A stretch of 14,191 bases of DNA from Fomitopsis serialis. Taxonomy: Eukaryota; Basidiomycota; Agaricomycetes; Polyporales; Fomitopsidaceae. A program made the translations under genes and the position numbers. The stretch covers positions 1 through 14,191 of the forward strand of contig NW_025955697.1 of the NCBI RefSeq assembly GCF_022376445.1, read 5' to 3'. Each line of letters opens with the position of its first letter. The first letter of the stretch is position 1. The notes beneath the pieces were generated by a model. That model was not told the origin of the DNA. It was given only the letters and a program-made list of their open reading frames with translations, and did no database searches. Positions 1 through 8,481 of the stretch are shown in pieces.

Positions 1-584
1 CATAACAAGTGTTCTTTTTAGCAGTGTATCGGCTGCTGCTCGACTGGGCCGGTGTTTCATTCGGTCCACAAATTATTTATGTCCCCATCACTGGAGCCGT
101 TGTCGGACTCCCCAGTTGAGAGTCTGCACATGCCGAAATTGAAGATCGGCTCTCCGTGGCCACAACTTCTGCTTAGCGGCCGGGGACAGCAGCTGGCTGT
201 GCATCATTACGCCCAGCTACAATCATTACACAATCCACATTGTATGGTAAGTACATGCGCGACGATTAAATAGGGCATCACAACAAGAACCACGAAATCC
301 ACTCGAGCAACGAGCGACCTCTGTATATGACTGATGAAGGAGTCCTTGCTTGCTGCCGGTCCCGGCGCAGGCATGTCAAGCGAATAAATATGTCGAACAA
401 TCATCGTGCACACCATATGTCCAAGTCGTTCAACGGGGCCGACACCATTGTGCAGCACTCGCCGTCGTACCCGACAAAAGATATGACTGTCAATGATGCG
501 CATGTCAGTTGAGGATGACGAGAACACGGCTGATGTCAACGAGCAGTCTTGCCCGGAGGGATACCTGTGGTTATCATCAGAGAA
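1..584. other. Left flank, no supported gene
   Basis: This stretch lies downstream of the copy A stop codon and so contains its 3' UTR and polyadenylation region. A minus-strand open frame at 207-539 and a plus-strand one at 52-273 are both short, resemble no family I know, and show none of the DUF6534 landmarks found further right. A pyrimidine-rich ttctttttag at about 12-21 could be a plus-strand intron acceptor, so the 3' end of a gene entering from the left cannot be excluded. Confidence 0.4.
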
Positions 585-2163
585 CTACCACACGGGAGCG
601 CGAACCGGGCACGCACCATTGCCAGCCATCTCGACGTCTATTTGCATTGTATCCCGGGCCCAGCTGGTATTGCGGATCGCGCTGCCGGAATTCGTGCGGT
701 CCATGGTACGGTTGAGAAGGTTGGTGATGAACGTGTTGGCGTACCTGCTCACCGCGTCAGTGACTCACAACACACTCACGCTCATTGAGGCATGGAGTAC
801 TCACAACTTGCTCAGGATGTATATGCTGCACAAGAGACCAGACATAATAAGTGATTGTTAAGAGACGCTGCTCTGGGGACTTACACAGGCTCGTAGTACA
901 GCTTTCCCTACAAAGACCATAAGCCATCGTGATTAGATGTGCACGAATATGACACACCGGACATCCCATCGCCAACACGAGGCCGATTATTGCGACGCTG
1001 GCTGTGTTTTGGCGTTAGTTACATCCCGCACTAACAGTGTAACGATGCTACCCGTGAGAATGCCGCTTTCGACACCGAAACGGATGACCTTGTTGATCAT
1101 CATATCCGTCTTCAGCATGCCATTCTTGAGTCTCAACAGCTGTAGATCTGAGGATCAGCCAGCAATCGACGTAACGAACGCCAACAATGAACTGACCAAG
1201 ATGGTCATTGCCACGGCAATGATAGCGTCAACGAGGGCACTTCCGCCCAAAAAGATCTGCAGTCGGGTAGTGATGAGTATGCTACGCAACCGGATGCCAA
1301 CCGAACTCACGCAGTCGACTGCCAGTGCCGTTCTCGACAATCCTATCTCACTGGTAGTAGACACATCTCTGAGCTGATGAGTGTCTGACCTCAGCCCTGG
1401 CACACCCGGTGATACAGATGGAATGCACTGGCCTGGACACCTGTTACGGTGATGATACCAAAAATAAGCTGGACTATGGAAAACTAGAGCGGTCCACCGT
1501 AAATCTCGATTCAGTCGGCGTCAGTCGAGTTGAGCCTGACTTACGAAACACGAGAATGCCGCAAAGAATGACAGTCCTGAACAGCTTCCAGATCCGCCAC
1601 GCAAAGTAGCATTGCACCGGCGTCGAAACCAGCCCACAAAGAAGGGGGAGCGAGAACCATCCGGGGCGATTTGTGCTTGTCAATGCGGCCGGATCGCCAT
1701 AGTGGTAAACAAAGGAATCAAATGCGTCGACGGTGAGCAGTATTGTCTGAATCCATTCTAAGGCAAGAATGGCGTAGACTGTCGGCAGTGTGTTCAGCGA
1801 GGACCTCAGGCCTGACCCAAGGGCAACGCGTCTTACCTAGGACCTGCAAGAAAGTATGATCCTTTTGAAACTTGACATAATACAGATCTATTTGATATTC
1901 AAACGACAAGTTCGGGACAATCGTTTGAAGTAGTACTCACAAATCTGAACATTAAGTACGCCGAGAAGTGCCCAGCTGAAGAAATATCCAACCAGCTTGA
2001 GACCGAATGGGTCAGAACCTGGTCCTAGAGCAAGCTTTTCTGTACACATACAGGCGGTCCAGCGCTAGAGATACAAGGCAGTTAGTAGTTGCTTCCGAGG
2101 AAAATTGAGGGAAACGCACAGGCCGTCAAGGGAGTGAGCAGCGGGCAATACGCTGGATGCCAT
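585..2163 (-). CDS. DUF6534-type seven-helix membrane protein, copy A (13 exons, intact)
   Basis: This is a predicted fungal multi-pass membrane protein of unknown function. I spliced it by hand from exons 2120-2163, 2052-2064, 1941-1995, 1837-1887, 1545-1778, 1404-1473, 1311-1350, 1197-1256, 1052-1139, 958-1001, 885-907, 805-825 and 585-744. They total 903 nt, giving 300 residues and a TAG stop with no internal stop. All 12 introns are GT...AG and 50-71 nt long. The start ATG at 2163 gives MASSVLPAAHSLDG and then joins a conserved first helix (VGYFFSWALLGVLNVQ, about 21-36). Other helices lie at about 55-75, 93-113 (WFSLPLLCG...CYFAWRIWKL), 120-146, 170-189 (LGGSALVDAIIAVAMTIL), 215-233 and 234-258. 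The family signature KTDMMINKVIRFGVESGILT (about 199-218) and the terminal SKLYANTFITNLLNR are present. The family is common in mushroom-forming fungi and is only inferred to be membrane-bound. An internal ATG at 2049 was rejected because it lies inside intron 2. The exon 6 donor (GTGCCA) is the weakest splice call. Confidence 0.85.
2052..2064 (-). other. 13-nt microexon of copy A
   Basis: This exon sits between a strong acceptor (CTAAC branch site, then CTCTAG ending at 2065) and a GTATGT donor at 2051. It supplies the AGPP part of the N-terminus. Copy B has an exon of the same length and phase at 5460-5472 coding AGPI, which supports both calls. Confidence 0.75.
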
Positions 2164-3840
2164 CCGGGAGGACGAGAAATAGGCTTGCGTACGCAACGCG
2201 AGCGAGGTTGCTTCGCAGTAGCGTTCAACTTATCGCACTCCACGCGCCGCCATCAACAAGGTACCCGAGAAGCTGTGTGGTCGACTTGACCTGATTTGTG
2301 GACCGGCCGATGCAATTGGTCATAGCCCGGCGTCTCGACCTACTTAGTACGTTATGAAACGCGATCAAACGGATCTGTAGACTCGGATAGGAGCATGCGA
2401 GGAGATCGGCGTGGGCATTAGCGCAGCGGACTGCATGGATTGGTCACAATCTCATGAGTGCGCAGCTGCTCTCCCAGGGCATCAAGCAACCTCAACTTGA
2501 GGGCGATGATTGCTTCATCGCATCAGTCGCGATTGAGTCGACCGGGATGCATCCTGTAATGCGAAGCTAATCAGCGATTGTTCAACTTTCAATGACGCTA
2601 TCAGGCTGCATCAGGCTGCATGTGCCAAGTACGGTCAATCAACTTGGGACTTGCCGGTGCTCACATATAAATCAAACCAACGACACAACGACCCTCAAAG
2701 TAGCCTCCTAGATCGACGTAGCGCAAAGTATCGAATCAGCACCGACGGATGCAAAATGATGCGGTGTTCATGACGGACTCTGCGTTCCTTACTGGACCGA
2801 GGCGGAAGCATTTGAAAGCAGGGCAGATCTACATAGAGCAAATGATGGCCCGAGCGCTCAGATCGTCGAGGGCTGTGTAAGACAGGTTCACGGCCCATCA
2901 GTATCGTACATAGGTGTTGGGACAGAACACACTACGTGCCTGATGCATTCCACGCAAACACCGTTAGTTGAGATGCAAGTTTGAGCAATACCAAGGCAAT
3001 TGTCCGCATCGAGTTCTGCGTTCAATGCGCAGCATTCTGGCTAGGACGTCGACACAGTCTCGGTATCGTGGTTGTGTATCACGCAAATCTCACGTTACGC
3101 GACAATCTCCTCACTGGGCAACGTGCACTGCAAGGTCAATTCAGACATGCGTGAGAAGCTTAACGATGTCGTACCGACCCCAAGATTTGCAGCATGAACT
3201 GCATTGTGTTACCGTCCTAGGTGTAGTGTGGCTTCAATATGAGGCTGCAGGCAGTGAGAGCACATCAGGCATTGACGGGAGGAATCGCCTATATCAACAG
3301 CTCAAAAATCACTGAAGACGACACATATCGTGTGTATTAAGTCTTCTCTTGGCAGCACGCGGAGTCTAGTAGGTTATTGAGGCGCCCGCAAACGAGCACA
3401 GGAGTACTAGTGACAGGAACGTAAGGCTCGAGCTTACTGGTCACAGCACCAACCTTGGACACAGGTCGAAAAAAACATCAGTGAGTAGAATTCCGCTGAC
3501 CTGACTGAGGCACCTACATGCTCAGGCTGTACCTCAGTGTTGCTTGCGGTGAGTGATGCTGGACACAAAGCCCGATTGCTCATTGGCAAGTTCCGGGACG
3601 TTACTTCGAATGGTTTATAGAAGTGCTGCAGTGTTCCATGTGGATATGAATACGAGGATACCATACACCGGTTCGCTCTTGTGAGACTTCACACGAGGCA
3701 AAGCCGTTGTAGGTCGCAGACGTTGCGGAAGCCTGAGGATAGGGCCACCTTGCTACCCTAGAAGCAGAAACAATATTAGTGCGACGCGAACCGGTCTATT
3801 CTTATCGAAGGGAACCATCCATCGACGTCCATCAAGGAGG
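2164..3840. other. Spacer between copies A and B, no supported gene
   Basis: About 1.7 kb with no open frame that resembles a known protein. The longest frames (2968-3315 plus, 2695-2898 minus, 3434-3664 minus) lack helices, motifs or plausible exon partners. The part next to 2163 should hold the copy A promoter, and the part next to 3840 the copy B 3' UTR. A TATAAA lies on the plus strand at about 2665-2671 with no gene placed after it. A 10-bp perfect tandem duplication (tcaggctgca twice) lies at 2601-2620. Confidence 0.5.
2601..2620. repeat. 10-bp tandem duplication
   Basis: The unit tcaggctgca occurs twice in direct succession, and an extra a precedes the first copy. It is a short local duplication in noncoding spacer with no known role. 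Confidence 0.8.
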
Positions 3841-5573
3841 TCAAAAACAGAAGTGGATTTGTAACTCTGCGGGTGTAGCACGCACTGTCAAATAGATTGT
3901 TTGTTCAACACGAAGTCGGAGGCTATCTGGATAGGATAAGCAACAGATCTGTCTCCCCCCTGTATCCGGTCGGGAGCACCATAATTCTTCGGCAGATTCG
4001 AGGTCTTGCGCCACGGGCACGAGTGACAAATTGATATGACCCATCGCGTTGCTTAGATCCGACTGAAGGGTGCTGTTGACGTAGGCGCGATTGAGAAGGT
4101 TCGTGACAAATGTGTTCGAGTACCTGAAACGAGCCAGCTTAGCATTACTGTTCCTGTTGTTCAGAAATTTACTTGCAATTCGCAAGACTTTGGAGGCTTT
4201 TGTGAAGGGTATGCGGTTCAGTAACGTCTGATCAAATTGATGTCAAAATACTCACGCCGGTTCGTAGTATAAGATACCCTAGAACTAGTGAGTACAACAC
4301 AGTGAGTTCACGCGAGTCGTGACGTACCGGGAACGCGACTATCAGAGACAGGCCGACAATTGCGATAGTCGCTACAATGAATTTGAGGTCAAGTTTGGTC
4401 ATCGCCAGAGGCATCGTACACACCGGTCAGAGTTCCAGTTTCGACTATTAGGCGTATGAGCTTGTTGACCATTTTGTCTGTCTGTTGTATGCCCGTCTTC
4501 CGTCTGACCATCTTACCAGTAGATGTTGTGAGTGTTCCAGTACCTCCGCCAGTGAGCCTGCTGCCCTCAATCTTCTCACTCACCAGTATCGTCATTGTTA
4601 CTGCAATAACGACATCTACTACAGCACTTCCGACGAGCCATATCTGTATTCATTGTCAAGAACCACCCTGAGTGGTGCAAATGATCTACGGTTGGACTCA
4701 CTATGAGGACAGTGGGAAGGTACGCATCCGCAAATATGCCCACCGCAGTTGACGAGACGGTCTTGAACTGGAACACACACGGTGTTAGCCTCATATGTAC
4801 CAGTCGGCAAATCATATAGGCTCAGCTTACTTTGGCACCTACCACGATCCCGCAAATACCCTGAAGCAATGACAGCTGACAGTATCCAAAGACGACGAAA
4901 ACTATGTCAGTTTCACCGACTCATCGCGCAAAAGTCGTAAGATGAAGAACGTACTATGATAATCCCTCCCATCAGTATGCGTAACTTCGATAGCATGTAA
5001 ATGCGCCACGCGAAAAACCACTGGACGACCATTGAAACGAGTGCACACATGATAGGTAGGGAGAACCACCCGTTGTATACCAACCCTAACGCCTCGACAT
5101 CTCCGTAGCGGTATACGAAGACTTCAAAGGCACCCGCAGTGAGCAAGCCAGTCTGAACCCACTCGAATAGGAGAATGCCATAGACTGCAGGCTTGGGTAA
5201 GGCCAACCTACTCGAGTGATTCAGTCGAGATGCGATGTGAACGTACCGAGACATTGCATCACGATTGGGTCGCGAGTGAAAGTGACAGGTAGAGATCTGC
5301 AGGCGATCATGAATGTCGCCGCTTTCAACATCAATATTAGGGACGCACAAACTTGCACGTTGAGGACTCCGAGGAGTGCCCAGTTGAGGAAGTAGCCGAC
5401 AAGCTGGAGCAAGCGCTCGACACATGAACTTTTTGACACCAGAAAAACCACAGGCTCACTATAGGACCGGCACTGAGGATTCACAGGCCCAGTAACGTCT
5501 ACGGAGACCTCGAGTTGCAAATGGACACGTACAACTGTGGTATGGTCACAGAATGTCCGCCTAACAATGGCAT
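3841..5573 (-). CDS. DUF6534-type seven-helix membrane protein, copy B (13 exons, one frameshift)
   Basis: This is a paralogue of copy A with the same exon plan. Exons are 5533-5573, 5460-5472, 5349-5403, 5247-5296, 4955-5184, 4831-4875, 4702-4767, 4584-4643, 4424-4511, 4328-4371, 4256-4278, 4173-4196 and 3841-4123. Exons 2, 3, 8, 9, 10 and 11 match copy A exactly in length (13, 55, 60, 88, 44 and 23 nt). The N-terminus is MPLLGGHSVTIPQF, followed by VGYFLNWALLGVLNVQV. Later landmarks are EWVQTGLLTAGAFEVFVYRY, WFSLPIMCALVSMVVQWFFA, LVGSAVVDVVIAVTMTIL, QTDKMVNKLIRLIVETGTLT and KYSNTFVTNLLNR. The last exon codes a 94-residue hydrophilic tail, longer than that of copy A. Exon 4 is 50 nt where copy A has 51, so the frame breaks near 5284-5287. 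With one base restored the total is 1023 nt, or 340 residues. This may be an assembly error or a recent inactivating mutation. Function is unknown; a membrane location is inferred from helix content. Confidence 0.72.
5460..5472 (-). other. 13-nt microexon of copy B
   Basis: This exon is flanked by a CTCAG acceptor at 5473 and a GTGAGC donor at 5459. It adds the residues before the first helix. Its length and reading phase equal those of the copy A microexon at 2052-2064. Confidence 0.72.
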
Positions 5574-6398
5574 GGTGAGACCAGTTGTCGTGTTACTTGC
5601 CTTGACGAACCGATTTGCTGTCGGCTTATGAGCATGCAGCTATGATGGTCATCAGGAGTAAACCTTATCGATGACACCGCTCCTGATGTATAACTTGCGC
5701 TGTTGAAACTGCGAAGAGCGTAGTCAGTATCAGCTCCATGGGCACATGCGACAGACGGGATCAGCCTAAGCACAGTATCCTTGATCCATTGGACACGCTT
5801 AACAGTGAAATTTTGATTACTTACAGCATCGGTGACTCCCCAATTCTTCTTGTCCTAACAGGCACGTCGGAACTCGGTGTCAGCTACCGCTGAGGAGCAC
5901 GGACAAGTGGGCGGTCAACTGCCCGGATCTGTTGTAAGCGCCAATGTTCCGACAATTGACAGTTCAAAGCAGCGACACATGCCAGTGTATGATACGAGGC
6001 ATATACTGCCCTATATCAAGGGCGCAGAACACGCAGTACATGTATCATCGGAATCAAAAAGCCAACATCACTACTTGAGGCCAACGTTGCACTTCGACAC
6101 TCACCGGCACCGATCGATCGCATAGTCGTTCGATATGGAAGACACCAAGCTCCGAGAACCTCCATAATGATACAATGATGCACTAGTATGGCTCACGTTC
6201 GCCGTCAGCTTCACAGACAAGAATGACATCTAAGGGCGCTCACCACATTAACTCTCTACATGCAGTGAAGCGATGCTCTTACGGACAGCCTGATGTGCAT
6301 CAGAGGACGTTCGGGACAAACGGGTAACACTACCGAGGTACATGACTGGCAGAATGTTGGGACTAGTGGATGCGCATCATATCCCAGGGAAATCGAGA
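5574..6398. other. Spacer between copies B and C
   Basis: About 825 bp without a supported gene. The part next to 5573 should carry the copy B promoter and 5' UTR, and the part next to 6398 the former 3' UTR of copy C. The only structure I could see is an inverted repeat at 5650-5688. A plus-strand open frame at 5877-6125 has no family features. Confidence 0.5.
5650..5688. repeat. 9-bp inverted repeat upstream of copy B
   Basis: catcaggag at 5650-5658 is the exact reverse complement of ctcctgatg at 5680-5688, with 21 bases between them. It lies about 80-115 bp upstream of the copy B start codon. It could be a dyad binding site or chance. Confidence 0.55.
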
Positions 6399-7500
6399 TT
6401 ATATGGTCGTTGCTTCAAGTCTTTTGGAATCAGTCCGGGTGGTCCGATTCAGCAAATTCGTGACGAATGTGTTGGAATACCTGTATGTGAGGCGACATAA
6501 GTTGTAGTGTACAGCCGGAAGACATGCGAAGCTCACACTTTGGCAAGAATGTATATGCTGATCATGACGTATTCGTAGTTGTACACTGTTTCCGTACCAT
6601 GCGACCTACGCTGGCTGAAAATATCCCTTCTTCTGCACATACGATCCAATGAGCTGACAGGACAGGCCTAGAGACGAACTCACTGGATACACGACTGCCA
6701 GAACAAATCCTACGATGGCAACACTCGCTACATGCAACTGGTCAGACACATCTGTAGCACGTCAATGAGCCTAATACCTGTGATAGTACCGGTCTCCACA
6801 ACCAAACGGCTGATCTTGTCGACCAGCAAGTCCGTCGCAGGTATACCCGTCTTCCGCCGCACCATCTACAAGTGCCAATAGTCAACCATACTGTAACCAT
6901 CCGCATAGCCAACCTTATCCCATTGCTAGAATCGCCATGGTAACGGCGACGACAATGTCCACTAGTGCAGCTTGAGTGCAGCACCGCCCACCCACAGCTG
7001 AAACCATGATCGTGAATGAGATCGCAGAATACGGTGACTATGTCAGAGGTCACAGCTTACAGCGATGAGGCATATGCGTCTCGAGGTCGAGAAGATGTCT
7101 TTGACGGACGTCGTACTCTTCACCTGCGATGCAACATTCCGTGAGTGGTAGTGTGATTGAATGAAGACTCAGTAGAGCCACTCACCTCCGCTCCCACAAC
7201 GATCCCGCATGTTGCCTGTACGAGCGATAGCTACAAATCAAGTCCGTTCAGTGATACACCCCAACCGAGGCGCAATGAACAACGCACCGTCACGATGCCC
7301 GCTACCAACACACGAGCCCTAACAGTGGACACCACGTAGATCCGCCACGCGAAAAACCATTGCACGACGGCGGAGCCCAGCGCACACATAATTGACCTAG
7401 CTTCTATGAAGAATCTCGTCAATAACAGACACGAAGAACGACACGCCCGTCGTCGTATACCCTTCCTTGAAATGAACGTTGCCGAGATCATCTCATACAC
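6399..7500 (-). pseudogene. DUF6534-type membrane protein, copy C (5'-truncated, broken)
   Basis: This is the remnant of a third paralogue. Recognisable exons are 7288-7500 (degenerate at its 5' side), 7186-7230, 7061-7123, 6927-6997, 6778-6865, 6684-6727, 6610-6626, 6537-6557 and 6399-6480, ending in TAA. Shared landmarks are ALGSAVVQWFFAWRIY, LSLVQATCGIVVGAE (compare LSLLQGICGIVVGAK in copy B), ALVDIVVAVTMAIL, ATDLLVDKISRLVVETGTIT and YILAK joined to VYSNTFVTNLLNR. The 88-, 44- and 21-nt exons match copy A exactly. Lesions are: no N-terminal exons or first helix anywhere upstream; an 11-bp insertion in exon 6927-6997 that leads at once to a stop; and a GC in place of GT at that exon's donor (6926-6925). 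The second helix region at 7420-7500 is scrambled. Function was presumably as in A and B. Confidence 0.75.
6964..6982. repeat. 8-bp direct repeat with 3-bp spacer inside copy C
   Basis: agtgcagc occurs at 6964-6971 and again at 6975-6982, separated by ttg. Relative to copies A and B this is an 11-bp insertion in an otherwise 60-nt exon, and it is the direct cause of the frameshift. Confidence 0.8.
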
Positions 7501-7980
7501 CTGTCCCACCGTCCCGCTTACTGTGACGTCTGTATGTCTGTACAATGGCAGCTCCAGATCATTCATAGTCGGATGTGGTGGACACCAGACGCAAGCGGGA
7601 CACAGCGCTGAACACGCCGTCACATCAGCGATACTATCAGTGGCCCTGCAATGCAATCGCGACAGTAATGCAATTACTCAACTTCCGTTTCCTCCGTCCC
7701 GTCAAATATTCTGGGATTTATGTACAATGTTCTTTACCTCGTACTCAATGCTTTTGTGCAGTTTGATGAATTGAATGTGTAGCACATTCGAGGAGAAGAA
7801 ATCGATGAATGCCTTCCGCGCCTCAATAATGACACTGGTACAGTCTCGGCTGACTGCATCCCTTGGGCGCTTCGTCTGTGGGTCTCAAGAATGCATTGAA
7901 ATACCATCTAGTATGTTCCTCATATTTTTCCGAAGCCTTCCGTCTCTTGTTGCAACTTCTGAGAGGGAAAGATGTCTGGG
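7501..7980. other. Spacer between copy C remnant and retrotransposon
   Basis: About 480 bp where the missing first exons of copy C would be expected. No match to the first-helix exon (VGYF.NWALLGVLNVQ type) is visible on either strand. Open frames at 7406-7774 and 7775-8071 on the plus strand have no recognisable features. The right edge meets the presumed 3' end of the retrotransposon. Confidence 0.45.
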
Positions 7981-7998
7981 AGGAGGAGGAGGAGGAGG
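7981..7998 (-). repeat. (TCC)6 / (AGG)6 microsatellite, probable 3' tail
   Basis: Six perfect agg units on the plus strand, read as TCC on the strand of the retrotransposon. The run follows directly on its 3' UTR, so it probably marks the 3' terminus. Confidence 0.65.
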
Positions 7999-8481
7999 GT
8001 GGGTCCATTTAGTCATCGGCCGGGAGCGCGGTAGCGCCCAGCAGCATCTTGACGATGACAGCGCTCACTAAGTTACAACACCACTACCTATAGGACTACT
8101 GACTAGACTACGATCTCCAATGTTATGACCCCCCTGTACCCCCGTCCCTGCTTCCATGACCCTCTCGGAGGTCGCCATCTTTCAGCCCTGGCCCTCTAGC
8201 TGTACAGCTGGGCGGGTTACTCGGTTAAAACCTGGCAGGAAAATCTGGCAAAACCTCCAGGAGTCAGCTGCGGTCCCCCGACAGTCTGACATAACTCACC
8301 GAGCACCGGGCAAATTCCAGGTGAGCCTCCGCTGTCCACGGTCACCGTTCAAAAGAAGCAGGGGCCGGGGCACAGTCGTTGGATCCGCCCATTGATTCGA
8401 CTGAAGTCGTCGTTGCCAGTGTTGTCCCATAAGCAGTAGCGATGATGTAGTCGCACGCGGGGATCGCTTGACCAGCTCACT
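7981..8481 (-). other. 3' UTR of the retrotransposon
   Basis: Sequence between the ORF2 stop (TAG at 8482-8484) and the TCC tail, about 500 nt. It holds no open frame of note. The last 60 bases before the tail are GC-rich (GCTGGGCGCTACCGCGCTCC on the minus strand at about 8023-8042), which could be the structured 3' end used for template recognition; that role is inferred. Confidence 0.55.

Noticed and set aside
207..539. 110-residue minus-strand open frame downstream of copy A
   Set aside because: Looked like a possible fourth membrane gene because of a short hydrophobic run, but none of the family landmarks or exon lengths are present.
1941..2049. Start of copy A at ATG 2049
   Set aside because: It gives an open frame, but the first residues do not match copy B. 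A 56-nt intron and a 13-nt exon give a matching N-terminus from ATG 2163 instead.
2968..3315. 115-residue plus-strand open frame in the A-B spacer
   Set aside because: No recognisable motif, no helices, no convincing splice partners; only a distant TATAAA upstream. Chance open frame more likely.
6110..6121. Short palindromic run ccgatcgatcgc
   Set aside because: A simple repeat of GATC units with no associated structure; common by chance.
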